DNA from: Anaerolineales bacterium
Lineage (GTDB): Bacteria > Chloroflexota > Anaerolineae > Anaerolineales > Villigracilaceae
Assembly: GCA_030583905.1 (NCBI GenBank)
Contig: CP129481.1
Location: 3,254,136-3,318,135, forward strand
Direction of reading: 5' to 3'
DNA length: 64,000 nucleotides
Made by a program: the position numbers and the translations under genes. This document shows positions 45,889 through 56,384 of the stretch, piece after piece. The notes under the pieces are model-generated. The model made no database searches, was not told where the DNA came from, and saw nothing but the letters and a program-made list of their open reading frames with translations. Numbering within the stretch: the stretch's first letter is position 1; each line of letters opens with the position of its first letter.

Positions 45889-47952
45889 ATGACAAATCAT
45901 CCGATCCCACCCAAGCGAGATTTTCATATCACCCAGCACGGCATCACCCGCAACGACGAATATTATTGGATGCGAAACCGCGAAGACCCCGAAGCGTTGA
46001 AATATCTGCACGCCGAAAACGAATATTTGGAAGCGACACTGGCGCATCTCAAGCCGCTGCGGGATGAACTTTTCAACGAGATGAAGGCGCGCTTGCAGGA
46101 ATCGGACAGGAGCGTGCCTTATAAAGATGGAGAGTATTTCTATTACACACGCACCGAGGCGGGCAGGCAATATCCCATCTTTTGCCGCAAAAAGGATTCG
46201 CTCGACGCGCCGGAAGAAATGCTGCTCGATCAGAATGTCCTTTCCGAAGGGCATGAGTTTTGCAGTGTCAGCGCGTTCAGCGTCAGCCCCGACCAAACCA
46301 AACTCGCCTACTCCATCGACTACGAAGGCGCGGAGGTATACACCGTCTTCATCAAGAACCTTGTCAGCGGCGAACTGTACCCCGAACAGATCCAGCGCGC
46401 TTACGGCAGCGTCTATTATCACACCGGCATCGAGTGGGCGCAGGACAGTCAGACCTTCTATTATCTGACGCTGGACGAATATCACCGCTCCGACAAACTC
46501 TTCCGCCATACGCTCGGCACAGACCCCAAGCAGGATATCCTGCTCTTCCATGAAACGGACGACACCTACTCGCTCTCGCTGCACAAGTCGCGCAGTAAAG
46601 CGTACATCATGCTCTATCACTACAATACCGTCTCGCAGGAAATGCGCTTCATCCCGACCGATCAGCCTGATCCTGAACCCAAACTGATCCAACCCCGGCA
46701 GCACGGACTCGAATACTACGCCGGGCATCACCTCGATTCGTTCTACATCATCACCAATAAGGATGCCCACAACTACAAATTGGTCAAGGCGCCCGTCTCC
46801 GCGCCGGACATGGAAAACTGGCAGGATGTCGTCCCGCACCGCGAGAATGTCATGCTCGAACACTTTGACCTGTTCGAGAATCATATCGTCCTCTATGAAC
46901 GCCAAAACGGACTCCGCCATCTGCGCATCAGCAAACCGGATGGAGTCAGCGATGTGCGCTACGTCAAATTCCCCGATCCAAATTATGAGGTCGTTACTGA
47001 AACCAATCTGGATTTCTCGTCAAAGGTCTTCCGCGTACGGTATTCGTCCCTCATTACCCCCAATTCCATCGTTGATATTCATCTGGAAACAGGCGAATGG
47101 GAATTATTGAAAGAAGACAAAATCCCAAGCGGATATGACAAGACGCAATACATCACTGAATTTATCTTTGCCCCCGCAGCGGATGGGATGCGGGTTCCAA
47201 TCTCGCTTGCCTATAAAAAGGGACTGGCACGGAACAGTAACAACCCGACTCTGATCTACGGCTACGGCGCGTACGGCGGTTCGAGCGAAGCGCATTTCAA
47301 TCCGAACATTATCAGTCTTCTGGATCGCGGATTTGTATACGCCATCGCGCATGTCCGCGGCGGCTCGGAGATGGGACGCGATTGGTATGAAGACGGGAAA
47401 CTGCTCCACAAGAAGAATTCCTTCACCGATCTGATCGCCTGCGCCGAACACCTGATAAAGGAAGGATTCACTTCCTCCAAAAAGCTCGCCATCATCGGCG
47501 GTTCCGCGGGCGGATTGTTGGTTGGCGCAAGTATGATCCTGCGTCCTGATCTATTCGAGGCGGTCATCTGCAAGGTCCCATTCCTTGACGTGGTCACCAG
47601 CATGAGCGACCCGACCATCCCGTTGACCACGCTGGAATACGATCAGTGGGGCAACCCGGATGAAAGCCGCGAAATGTTCGAATACATGCTGTCCTATTCG
47701 CCGTACGACAACATTCAGGAAGTTGAGTATCCGCACCTATACCTGACAACAGGCTACAACGATCCGCGCGTGGCGTATTGGGAACCCGCCAAATTCCTGG
47801 CAAGACTTCGTGATAAAAAGCAAGGCGACAAACCCGCCCTGCTCTACACGAACTTCAGCGCAGGTCACGCCGGCGCCAGTGGACGTTACGACCTCTTGAA
47901 AGAGAATGCCTTGGATTTTGCCTTCTTGATCGATACCATCGGGAAGGAATGA
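45889..47952 (+). CDS. Oligopeptidase B-like serine peptidase (S9 family)
   Basis: A 687-residue protein. An N-terminal beta-propeller (DEYYWMRNREDPEALKYL onward) caps a C-terminal alpha/beta hydrolase domain with nucleophile Ser in IGGSAGGLLVGASM, Asp in TGYNDPRVAYWEPAK and His in FSAGHAGASGRYD. RGGSEMGRDWYEDGK is a family hallmark. It cuts short peptides, in oligopeptidase B after Arg or Lys. The start MTNHPIPPK has AGGA upstream; no signal peptide. Confidence 0.92.
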   Translation: MTNHPIPPKRDFHITQHGITRNDEYYWMRNREDPEALKYLHAENEYLEATLAHLKPLRDELFNEMKARLQESDRSVPYKDGEYFYYTRTEAGRQYPIFCRKKDSLDAPEEMLLDQNVLSEGHEFCSVSAFSVSPDQTKLAYSIDYEGAEVYTVFIKNLVSGELYPEQIQRAYGSVYYHTGIEWAQDSQTFYYLTLDEYHRSDKLFRHTLGTDPKQDILLFHETDDTYSLSLHKSRSKAYIMLYHYNTVSQEMRFIPTDQPDPEPKLIQPRQHGLEYYAGHHLDSFYIITNKDAHNYKLVKAPVSAPDMENWQDVVPHRENVMLEHFDLFENHIVLYERQNGLRHLRISKPDGVSDVRYVKFPDPNYEVVTETNLDFSSKVFRVRYSSLITPNSIVDIHLETGEWELLKEDKIPSGYDKTQYITEFIFAPAADGMRVPISLAYKKGLARNSNNPTLIYGYGAYGGSSEAHFNPNIISLLDRGFVYAIAHVRGGSEMGRDWYEDGKLLHKKNSFTDLIACAEHLIKEGFTSSKKLAIIGGSAGGLLVGASMILRPDLFEAVICKVPFLDVVTSMSDPTIPLTTLEYDQWGNPDESREMFEYMLSYSPYDNIQEVEYPHLYLTTGYNDPRVAYWEPAKFLARLRDKKQGDKPALLYTNFSAGHAGASGRYDLLKENALDFAFLIDTIGKE

Positions 47953-48067
47953 CATGCGAAAGTAAGTTGCTTAGGTGTAAAATGCCAGATATCCACCTTT
48001 ACAATTTCTTTTTAGAGTGCTGTAAAAGCCATAATAGTTAACCTTTATGCAACGAGGTAGATAATTC

Positions 48068-48994
48068 ATGCCATTCAAAATAAACCCAAAAAACGCATAC
48101 TATATAAAACTGGGCAGAAATGGTGAATGGGAAAAAGATTGCCTTGAGGTTTCACAAACCATCAAAATAGGTTATCGTGAGATTCCCGATAAATTTTGCC
48201 GTCAAGGTAGTTGGGCTGATGTTCAAAAAATCATGCAAGACATCCGTGATGATATTGGCGCTGCAACGCGAGATAAAAACCAGATTCGCATTTTTTATGA
48301 AGCCAGCGAGCAAGATCTATGGATTACATTCTTTGGTGACAGGCTTTATTGGTGTTTTTCTAAACCCGATATAACTGTCTTACCAGATATGAGTAAAAGC
48401 CGTCCTGCCATCGGTAAATGGTCTTCAATCGATGTTTTAGGAAAGCCTTTACAAAAAACTCAATTAAGTGGTGCATTACTGCGAGTTCAAGGTTTTCGGG
48501 GAACAATTTGCAAAGTTAAGGAATTAAAATATCTCGTAGAAAAGATAAACGGTGTTGTTCATCCTGAAGTTGAAAACGCTCTACTTGCCAAATCAGAATT
48601 CGAAGAAAAGATTGAAAAACTCATTCGGAAATTGACGTGGAAAGATTTTGAATTGTTGGTCGACCTTCTTTTTCGCCAAGCAGGCTGGCAAAGAATGGCA
48701 ACATTAGGAAAAACAGAAAAGACGATTGACCTTGATTTATATTCACCAATCACAGATGAAAAAATCTTGGTCCAAGTTAAATCGAGTGCAAATTTGAAAA
48801 GATTGCACGATTTCAAAGCTGGCATAAATGATTTTCAAGACTATAACCGTGCCTATTTTCTTGTTCATACGCCATCAAACGATTTGATTCAAAATAAAAT
48901 CCAAGATGGCGTTGAAGTTTGGTTACCAAATGATATTGCTAGGCGTGTCGTAATGTTTGGACTTGCTGAATGGATAATCAGCAAGGTCTCTTGA
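48068..48994 (+). CDS. Mrr-like restriction endonuclease family protein
   Basis: A 308-residue protein encoded by an AT-rich gene. The C-terminal part has TWKDFELLVDLLFRQAGW, then D221/D223 and VQVK (Q236, K238), the Mrr_cat form of the PD-(D/E)XK site, where Gln replaces Glu. The N-terminal ~170 residues do not resemble anything I know. Mrr-type enzymes cut modified DNA. There is no methylase or other restriction gene beside it. GAGGTAG serves as ribosome-binding site. Composition suggests transfer. Confidence 0.72.
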   Translation: MPFKINPKNAYYIKLGRNGEWEKDCLEVSQTIKIGYREIPDKFCRQGSWADVQKIMQDIRDDIGAATRDKNQIRIFYEASEQDLWITFFGDRLYWCFSKPDITVLPDMSKSRPAIGKWSSIDVLGKPLQKTQLSGALLRVQGFRGTICKVKELKYLVEKINGVVHPEVENALLAKSEFEEKIEKLIRKLTWKDFELLVDLLFRQAGWQRMATLGKTEKTIDLDLYSPITDEKILVQVKSSANLKRLHDFKAGINDFQDYNRAYFLVHTPSNDLIQNKIQDGVEVWLPNDIARRVVMFGLAEWIISKVS

Positions 48995-49058
48995 AGTCGA
49001 AGGTACGCACTGATTAATAACAGCACCAAGTGAAAGCAGAAATTCATACAAAACAAAA

Positions 49059-49090
49059 AAACTCCCGAAGCCACTTGACTTCGGGAGTTT
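49059..49090 (-). terminator. Terminator of gltA
   Basis: AAACTCCCGAAG (49059-49070) pairs perfectly with CTTCGGGAGTTT (49079-49090). Read on the minus strand it ends in a run of seven T, as expected for the citrate synthase gene. Confidence 0.85.
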
Positions 49091-49101
49091 GACTTTACCG
49101 C

Positions 49102-50418
49102 CTACGCGGGCTGACTTGCTTTCGCGACCACATCTTCGAGCATCTTCGTCGTCAGGGACTTGGGGCGCTCAATGGGCATGCCCAGCGCACGCGACCAGAC
49201 ATAATTGGGCGCCACGCCAAGCGCGCGTCCCACGCCGAAGAGCACGGTGTAGAAGTCGAAATCGCGCACGCCGTAGTAATACTGAAGCGTGCCGCTGATG
49301 GCATCCACGTTCGGGGCAGGATTCTTCGCCTTGCCCTGCTCGCGCAGAACCTGCGGAACCACGTCGAAGACCATGTCTGCAAGGCGCACCAATTCATCAT
49401 CCGGGAAGCGCTTCTTGGCGAATTCCATCTGTGCGGTGAAGCGCGGATCGGGCACACGTAGAACGGCATGACCATAGCCGGGGATGACATGTCCGCTGTT
49501 GAGCGTATCCCACGAGAACTGGTACAACTGCTCGCGGGTCGGCACGCCGCCGAACTTCTCTTTCACGTCAATCAACCAGCCGAGGCACTCCTGATTTGCC
49601 AGACCATGCAAAGGTCCAGCCAGACCGTTGAGCGCAGCGGAAAAGGAGAGGTAGGGATCCGAGAGGGCAGACCCGACCAAATGCATGGTATGAGCCGAAA
49701 CATTCCCAGATTCATGGTCACTGTGCAGAATGAAGTACAGGCGGGCAAGGTCGGCATATCCCTTTTTGTCCGCAACTTTCATCATGCGCGCGAAGTTCAT
49801 GCCGTAATCCTGCTTGGGGTTATATTTGGGCTTGGAGTTTTCGCCGAAATATTTCATGCGGTAGATATACGCCGCAATGACGGGGAGTCTCGCGGTCAGG
49901 TCGAGGCTGTCTTCGAGCGCTGCTTCCCAATATTGATCTTTCTTCATTTCATGATATTTGTTCGCAAAGACCGAGCCGCTTTGGAGCGCAAGCACCGCCT
50001 GCGAAAAGAGCGTCATCGGATGTGTCTCTTTCGGCATGGACTTGAGCATTTTATAGACATGATCAGGGACGGATGCGCGCTTCGCCCATTCCGCCTCCAC
50101 TTCCAACGCCTGTTCCTTGGTGGGCACTTCGCCGATCAAGAGCAGGTAGAACAATCCGCCCACCATCGGCATCTTGCCGCCCTTCGCTTTGGGCAATGCC
50201 TTCAACACCTCGGGAATGGACATGCCACGGAAGCGAATCCCCTCGGCAGGATCCACGAACGAGACATCGGTCAACAGGGACTTGATGTCGCGCATCCCGC
50301 CGATGACCTGACCAACTGTCACCTTGTCAACCACGACGTCGCCATGCTCTTTGGCAAGAGATTTGACGCGCTCGCGCCACGCGGGCAGTTGAGCTGAAAG
50401 TTTTTCGTGAAGAATCAT
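49102..50418 (-). CDS. gltA: Citrate synthase
   Basis: A 438-residue protein. LYFILHSDHESGNVSAHTMH, LNGLAGPLHGLANQECLGWL and GHVIPGYGHAVLRVPDPRF contain the catalytic His residues, and Asp follows in the C-terminal domain. The sequence style is that of the mitochondrial-like citrate synthases. It condenses oxaloacetate and acetyl-CoA. Malate dehydrogenase, which supplies oxaloacetate, is directly upstream on the same strand with 77 bases between. Confidence 0.94.
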   Translation of the reverse strand: MILHEKLSAQLPAWRERVKSLAKEHGDVVVDKVTVGQVIGGMRDIKSLLTDVSFVDPAEGIRFRGMSIPEVLKALPKAKGGKMPMVGGLFYLLLIGEVPTKEQALEVEAEWAKRASVPDHVYKMLKSMPKETHPMTLFSQAVLALQSGSVFANKYHEMKKDQYWEAALEDSLDLTARLPVIAAYIYRMKYFGENSKPKYNPKQDYGMNFARMMKVADKKGYADLARLYFILHSDHESGNVSAHTMHLVGSALSDPYLSFSAALNGLAGPLHGLANQECLGWLIDVKEKFGGVPTREQLYQFSWDTLNSGHVIPGYGHAVLRVPDPRFTAQMEFAKKRFPDDELVRLADMVFDVVPQVLREQGKAKNPAPNVDAISGTLQYYYGVRDFDFYTVLFGVGRALGVAPNYVWSRALGMPIERPKSLTTKMLEDVVAKASQPA

Positions 50419-50495
50419 GACCAGACTCCTTTATTTTATATATTCATGACAAAGGTCGAAAGTCCATTTGACCTTCGACCTTTGACCGGTTACTT

Positions 50496-51464
<969 letters not shown>

Positions 51465-51542
51465 TTATTTTTTGTTAATTTTATCCGAAAGTAACACAGA
51501 CCAAAAGTACAAAATGTCACATTTTTGAAAAAGCGACAAAAA

Positions 51543-51580
51543 GAAGGACTCCGGTTGCCGATTCGGCACAGGAGTCCTTC
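51543..51580 (-). terminator. Terminator of trxB
   Basis: GAAGGACTCC (51543-51552) pairs with GGAGTCCTTC (51571-51580), with an inner TGCCGA/TCGGCA stem. On the minus strand it is followed by TTTTTG, so it ends the thioredoxin reductase transcript. Confidence 0.8.
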
Positions 51581-51599
51581 TTCGCTTCAATTCCGACCT

Positions 51600-52541
51600 C
51601 TAGCCTGATTCGGCTTCGAGGAACCTTGTCGCCTGAATGGCGGCTGCTGCCCCCATCCCCGCGGACGTGATGACCTGCCTGAAATGCGGGTCCGCCACCT
51701 CCCCCGCCGCATACACGCCGCTGACATTCGTTTCCATCTTGTCATTGACCTTGATGTAGCCCAAGTCGCTCATCTCAAGTTTATCCTTGAACATCTGCGT
51801 GTTCGGCGTGTGCCCGATAAAAATGAACAGACCATCGGTTTCAAGCGTCGATTCCTCACCAGTCTTGACATTCTTCAACTTCAAAGCATCAAGCTTATCC
51901 GAGCCCACCACTTCGGTCACAATCGTATCCCAGATAAAGTTGATCTTGGGGTGCTCCTTGGCACGCTTCTGCAGGATCGGGCTAGCACGCAATTCATCGC
52001 GGCGGTGAACGATCGTCACACTGGAGGCGTAACGGGTGATGAACAACCCCTCCTCCAGAGCCGAATCCCCGCCGCCTACTACTACGACCCTCTTATCCTT
52101 GAAGAACCAGCCATCGCAGGTGGCGCAGTACGAAACGCCGCGCCCGGTCAATTCCACTTCGCCGGGGATGTTGAGATGGTTCGGACTGGCGCCTGTGGTG
52201 ATGATGACCGTGTCAGCGGTATATTCGCCGCTATCCGCCGTCACCTTGTACGGGCGCTGGGAGAAATCCACCTCGTGCGCCATGTCAAATTCGACCTTCG
52301 CGCCAAAGTGCTCCGCCTGCTTCTGGAACAGTTCCCCCAACTGCGCCCCGCCCACGCCTTCGGGGAAACCGGGATAATTTTCGATGGTATGCGTCAGCGC
52401 GGCTTGACCGCCCAACTGCATCCCCGTCAGCACAACTGGAGTCAACTCCGCGCGGGCGGCATACAGCGCCGCCGAAAGCCCCGCCGGTCCCGATCCCAAC
52501 ACCAAAACTTTTACATGTCTCTCATTTCCATTATTGGACAT
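51600..52541 (-). CDS. trxB: Thioredoxin-disulfide reductase
   Basis: A 313-residue protein. VLGSGPAGLSAALYAARAEL binds FAD, CATCDGWFFKDK carries the redox Cys pair, VVVVGGGDSALEEGLF binds NADPH and GVYAAGEVADPHFRQVITSA is the C-terminal FAD motif. It reduces thioredoxin with NADPH. A GTG at 52547, 4 bases from AAGGA, could be the start instead and adds two residues. The gene has its own terminator. Confidence 0.94.
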   Translation of the reverse strand: MSNNGNERHVKVLVLGSGPAGLSAALYAARAELTPVVLTGMQLGGQAALTHTIENYPGFPEGVGGAQLGELFQKQAEHFGAKVEFDMAHEVDFSQRPYKVTADSGEYTADTVIITTGASPNHLNIPGEVELTGRGVSYCATCDGWFFKDKRVVVVGGGDSALEEGLFITRYASSVTIVHRRDELRASPILQKRAKEHPKINFIWDTIVTEVVGSDKLDALKLKNVKTGEESTLETDGLFIFIGHTPNTQMFKDKLEMSDLGYIKVNDKMETNVSGVYAAGEVADPHFRQVITSAGMGAAAAIQATRFLEAESG

Positions 52542-52744
52542 TGCCACTTCTTCCTTAGGCTTTCCGCCTGAAATGTAATTTTAACCATCATTGAGACGCT
52601 TTTCACAGCTTTTATATTACCGTTGGATTGTATCAGAGGCTTACAGGGATGAAAAGTTTACAATCCTCTTACACATTTCAAACTGGATATAGAGCGTCCT
52701 GACCAAGTTGCCAGAACAAATTTCCTAATTTTGACAACAAGCGG

Positions 52745-52750
52745 TAGAAT
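52745..52750 (+). promoter_or_regulatory. -10 box of uvrC, start-proximal
   Basis: TAGAAT ends 8 bases before the uvrC ATG, with no ribosome-binding site. TTGACA (52731-52736) is only 8 bases upstream, too near to be its -35. Confidence 0.45.
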
Positions 52751-52758
52751 TACCGCCA

Positions 52759-54630
52759 ATGGAAATTTCGGAGAAACTGCAAGGCATTCTCGCCACCCTG
52801 CCCACCAAACCGGGCTGTTATATCTATCGCAACGCCGAGGGAACGATCATCTACATCGGCAAAGCCATCAACATCAAGAACCGTGTACGGTCATATTTCC
52901 ACGCGGATAACAGTCACGATAACAAGACCCGCCGCTTGGTGCGCGACATTGCGGACATCGAATGGATCGTGGTGGGATCAGAGCTTGAGGCGCTCATCCT
53001 TGAGATGAACCTCATCAAGAAACACCGCCCGAAGTACAACATCCGCCTGAAGGACGACAAGCGTTATCCGTATATAAAAATCCATTGGAACGAGCCATTC
53101 CCCAAAGTGACCGTCACCCGCCAAATGGAGGAGGATGGCTCACGCTATTTTGGCCCGTACACCTCGGCATGGGCGGTCTATCAGACGCTGGAAGTATTGC
53201 GCAAGATCTTCCCATATTTGACATGCGACCGCGAGATCACAGGGAACGATCCGCGCGCGTGTTTGTATTACGATATCAAATTATGCACCGCGCCATGCAT
53301 CGGGGCGATCTCCAAGGAAGGCTACCGCCAGATGATCTCCGATCTGATGGATTTTCTGAGCGGTCACAGCGAGGGCATCATCCAGCGTTTGCAGCAGGAT
53401 ATGCAAAAAGCATCGGACGAGATGCGCTTCGAGAAAGCCGCCGCCCTGCGCGACCAACTCAAGGCAATGCAGACCATCATCGAGCGACAAAAGATCGTTT
53501 TCGGTTCGGATTACGAAGATTCGGATGTCATTGCGATGGCACGCACGGATGGAGAAGCCTGCGTGCAAATATTCTTCATCCGCGGCGGGAAGTTGATCGG
53601 ACGCGAATATTTCATCCTTGAGGGCACCGAGGACAGCGCCGACAACGAAGTGATGGCGGAATTCGTCAAGCAGTTCTACACCGAAGCCGCGAACATCCCC
53701 GAACAAGTGATGCTGCCGCAGGAGATCGAAGAACGCAAGATCATCGCGCAATGGCTCAGGTCCAAGCGAGGCGGCAAAAAGGTGGAGTTGTTCGTCCCGA
53801 ACGAAGGTCAGCCGAAGGATCTGGTACAAATGGCGGCGGAGAATGCATCCGAGACCTTGCAGGCGCTGCGCGCCCAATGGCAGGCGGATACGCATCGCCA
53901 GGAGACCGCGCTCAACGAATTGCAGACCGCGCTGAAATTATCCGCGCCGCCCAACCGCATCGAGTGTTATGATGTCAGCCACACGCAAGGCGTGGCAACC
54001 GTCGGCGCGATGATCGTCTTCGAGCAGGGCGTCCCTGCCAAAAGCCTGTACCGCAAGTTCAACATCGAGAGCACCAGCATCGGCGCGCCGGACGACTTCG
54101 CATCGATGGAAGAAATGCTCACGCGCCGCTTCCGGCGTTGGAAAGGCTCACAGGAAACCGAGGCAAATGTCGGCTCGAAAAAGGATGCGTCGTTCTCCAT
54201 CCTGCCTGACCTGATCATCATCGACGGCGGAAAGGGTCAGCTCAGCCGCGTCGTCAAAGTCCTGGAGCAGTTCGAACTGTTCGACAAAGTCCACGTGGTG
54301 GGGCTCGCCAAGCAGGAGGAGGAGATCTTCTTCCCGCACAGGAGCGAACCGCTAATATTGCCCCGCCATTCGCAGGGACTGTATCTCGTGCAGAGGATCC
54401 GTGATGAGGCGCACCGTTTCGGGATCACGGCGCATCGAAAAAAACGCTCGAAGCTGGGTCTTGCCTCCCAGTTGGATTCCATCCCCGGAATTGGTCCAAC
54501 AAGGCGGAAAGCGCTCTTGAAACATTTCGGTTCTATGGATAAGATTAGGGAAGCAAGTGTCGAAGAGATCGCGGCGGTGAAAGGCATGAACGAATCTGCC
54601 GCGCAAAGTGTAAAGGCGAATTTAGAATGA
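52759..54630 (+). CDS. uvrC: UvrABC excinuclease subunit C
   Basis: A 623-residue protein. GIY-YIG nuclease (KPGCYIYRNAEGTIIYIGK), UvrB-binding UVR motif (FEKAAALRDQLKAM), RNase H-like endonuclease (IECYDVSHTQGVATVGAM) and a C-terminal helix-hairpin-helix (LDSIPGIGPTRRKALLKHFG). The two nuclease sites cut on each side of DNA damage. The domain order and length are standard. The stop overlaps the following response regulator by 4 bases. Confidence 0.96.
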   Translation: MEISEKLQGILATLPTKPGCYIYRNAEGTIIYIGKAINIKNRVRSYFHADNSHDNKTRRLVRDIADIEWIVVGSELEALILEMNLIKKHRPKYNIRLKDDKRYPYIKIHWNEPFPKVTVTRQMEEDGSRYFGPYTSAWAVYQTLEVLRKIFPYLTCDREITGNDPRACLYYDIKLCTAPCIGAISKEGYRQMISDLMDFLSGHSEGIIQRLQQDMQKASDEMRFEKAAALRDQLKAMQTIIERQKIVFGSDYEDSDVIAMARTDGEACVQIFFIRGGKLIGREYFILEGTEDSADNEVMAEFVKQFYTEAANIPEQVMLPQEIEERKIIAQWLRSKRGGKKVELFVPNEGQPKDLVQMAAENASETLQALRAQWQADTHRQETALNELQTALKLSAPPNRIECYDVSHTQGVATVGAMIVFEQGVPAKSLYRKFNIESTSIGAPDDFASMEEMLTRRFRRWKGSQETEANVGSKKDASFSILPDLIIIDGGKGQLSRVVKVLEQFELFDKVHVVGLAKQEEEIFFPHRSEPLILPRHSQGLYLVQRIRDEAHRFGITAHRKKRSKLGLASQLDSIPGIGPTRRKALLKHFGSMDKIREASVEEIAAVKGMNESAAQSVKANLE

Positions 54631-55007
54631 AAGAAGTCTGGATCGTTGACGATGACGAGGAGATGGGCGAAGCGATTGGTTTGATGCTCCAATTGCTGGA
54701 TTACGTCCCGAAGAGATTCCCCAACCCGCGCCCCGCGGCGCAGGCTTTGCTGGCGGGCAAACGCCCCGACCTGCTGATCCTCGACATCAACATGCCCGAA
54801 GTGACCGGGCTGGACATGCTCGAGTTCCTGCGCCGCCGCAAGGAATGGAAGAACCTGCCAATCATCATGCTTTCCTCGGAAGCCGCGGATGTGATGGTGG
54901 ATAAGGCACTGAAGCTCGGCGCGGACGGGTACGTGATGAAGCCTGTTACAATCGAGGAACTCGAAAAGGCAATGTCGCAGGCGTTCTATAAACATATTAT
55001 GAAGTGA
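54627..55007 (+). CDS. Single-domain response regulator
   Basis: A 126-residue receiver domain: IVDDDEE acidic pocket, phospho-acceptor Asp in LLILDINMPEVTGLDML, Ser in IIMLSSEAADVM and Lys in YVMKPVTIEEL. It has no output domain and no kinase beside it. It is translationally coupled to uvrC (ATGA overlap), an unusual pairing. Confidence 0.9.
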   Translation: MKEVWIVDDDEEMGEAIGLMLQLLDYVPKRFPNPRPAAQALLAGKRPDLLILDINMPEVTGLDMLEFLRRRKEWKNLPIIMLSSEAADVMVDKALKLGADGYVMKPVTIEELEKAMSQAFYKHIMK

Positions 55008-55014
55008 GAGTACG

Positions 55015-55164
55015 ATGGCTGGAAAAGGAAAAAAGAACAATAAACAAGTGAAGAATACCGAGAACAGCGCTCCGCAGCAGAACCGCGCGGCGCAATGGCT
55101 GTTCGCCATCTTTGCCCTGCTCATCATCGTTTCGATGGTGCTTTCGGCAACCGCAAGCTACTAA
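55015..55164 (+). CDS. 49-residue single-span membrane peptide
   Basis: A short gene starting 7 bases after the response regulator stop. The N-terminal half is rich in Lys and Asn (MAGKGKKNNKQVKNTENS), and WLFAIFALLIIVSMVLSA forms one membrane span near the C-terminus. The charge pattern places the N-terminus in the cytoplasm. GAGAG precedes the ATG at short spacing. The base composition is coding-like. Small membrane peptides often modulate larger complexes, but no partner is evident. Confidence 0.6.
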   Translation: MAGKGKKNNKQVKNTENSAPQQNRAAQWLFAIFALLIIVSMVLSATASY

Positions 55165-55178
55165 CATCCTGCAACTGG

Positions 55179-55184
55179 TATAAT
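55179..55184 (+). promoter_or_regulatory. -10 box of prfA
   Basis: TATAAT in GGTATAATCC, with transcription expected to begin near 55191. The start codon of prfA lies at 55275, so the leader is about 85 bases. Confidence 0.6.
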
Positions 55185-55189
55185 CCCGC

Positions 55190-55263
55190 GCGCGGCTCTT
55201 TCAGCCGCGCTTTAATTCGTGAGAATGCCATTGCGATAAAGAAATTTCCCCTCGCAATGGCAT
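55190..55263 (+). promoter_or_regulatory. Two-hairpin leader of prfA
   Basis: The first hairpin, GCGCGGCT (55190-55197) with AGCCGCGC (55203-55210), starts at the likely first base of the RNA and is followed by TTTAATT. The second is a perfect 11-bp stem: ATGCCATTGCG (55225-55235) with CGCAATGGCAT (55253-55263), ending at the GAGGAAT ribosome-binding site. The second stem borders the translation start signal and could affect access. Confidence 0.6.
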
Positions 55264-55274
55264 GAGGAATCCAT

Positions 55275-56348
55275 ATGCTCGACAAATTACTGGCAATCGA
55301 AGAAAAATTCGAACAACTCGGCAGCGAACTGCTCGAAGTTGGCAATGATTACAAACGCGCCGCCGAGATCAACAAAGAACGCGTTGACCTGGAGCCGTTG
55401 GTCGAGAAGGCGAAGGAATATCGTCAGGCTGTGAAAAGCCTGGAGGAAGCAAAGCATATCCTCTTCAACGAAAATGACGCGGAGTTGATCGCACTCGCCA
55501 AAGCGGACATCGACGACCTCGAACCGAAGATCGAAACGCTGGAAAAGGTCATCAAAGGCATGCTCGTGCCGAAAGACCCGCGCGATGACAGAAATGTCAT
55601 TGTGGAAATTCGCGCCGGCGCAGGCGGTGACGAAGCCGCCATCTTCGCCGCTGACCTGTTCCGCATGTACACGCGCTATGCCGAGGATAAAAAGTGGAAG
55701 ACCGAGATACTCTCTGAAAATGCAATCGGAGTCGGCGGCTACAAGGAAGTCATCTTTGAAGTCAAAGGCAAAGCGTACTCAAAATTGAAATACGAATCGG
55801 GTGTGCACCGCGTACAGCGCGTGCCCGCCACCGAGTCACAGGGACGCATCCACACCTCCACTGCCACAGTCGCCGTGATGGCAGAAGTGGATGAAGTCGA
55901 AGTGGATATTCCCGAAAGCGACATCGAAGTCGAGGTCTATCGCTCTTCGGGCGCAGGCGGACAGAACGTGCAAAAGAACTCCACCGCCGTACGCCTGTAT
56001 CACAAGCCCACGGGCATGATCGTCACCTGTCAGGATGAGCGTTCACAATTACAGAACAAACTCCGCGCCTTGAGCATTCTGCGCGCACGCTTGTACGAGA
56101 TCGAAGTGGCAAAACAGCAAGCCGAAGAGGAAGCCAAGCGCCGTTCACAAGTCGGCTCGGGCGACCGCTCCGAAAAGATCCGCACCTACAACTACCCGCA
56201 GAACCGCGTCACCGATCACCGCGTGGGCTATTCCAGTTACAACCTGCCCGCCGTGATGGACGGCGACATCGACCAGTTCATCGACGAACTCTACACCCAG
56301 GACGAAGCAGGCAAACTCGCCGCCACTGGCATAGACGACGATGAATAA
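55275..56348 (+). CDS. prfA: Peptide chain release factor 1
   Basis: A 357-residue protein. [20 protein letters not shown] holds the PxT-type recognition tripeptide (P-A-T), as in RF1, which reads UAA and UAG. The GGQ loop is [35 protein letters not shown] is also typical. It releases finished proteins from the ribosome. PrmC, which methylates the GGQ Gln, is encoded 3 kb downstream on the same strand. Confidence 0.97.
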   Translation: MLDKLLAIEEKFEQLGSELLEVGNDYKRAAEINKERVDLEPLVEKAKEYRQAVKSLEEAKHILFNENDAELIALAKADIDDLEPKIETLEKVIKGMLVPKDPRDDRNVIVEIRAGAGGDEAAIFAADLFRMYTRYAEDKKWKTEILSENAIGVGGYKEVIFEVKGKAYSKLKYESGVHRVQRVPATESQGRIHTSTATVAVMAEVDEVEVDIPESDIEVEVYRSSGAGGQNVQKNSTAVRLYHKPTGMIVTCQDERSQLQNKLRALSILRARLYEIEVAKQQAEEEAKRRSQVGSGDRSEKIRTYNYPQNRVTDHRVGYSSYNLPAVMDGDIDQFIDELYTQDEAGKLAATGIDDDE

Positions 56349-56355
56349 TTCGGGG

Positions 56356-56384
56356 AAAGGCGCGGCAACGTGCCTTTTTATTTT
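56356..56384 (+). terminator. Terminator of prfA, abutting the next start codon
   Basis: AAAGGCGC (56356-56363) pairs with GTGCCTTT (56370-56377, one G-T pair) around GGCAAC, then TTATTTT leads straight into the ATG at 56385. The T-tract takes the place of any ribosome-binding site for the next gene. Confidence 0.7.

Noticed and set aside
47953..48067. tRNA or small RNA gene before the Mrr-like gene
   Set aside because: No cloverleaf or terminator could be found; the gap is AT-rich with nothing distinct.
52731..52750. TTGACA and TAGAAT as a normal two-part promoter of uvrC
   Set aside because: The gap is 8 bases, whereas 16-18 is needed; only the -10 box was kept.
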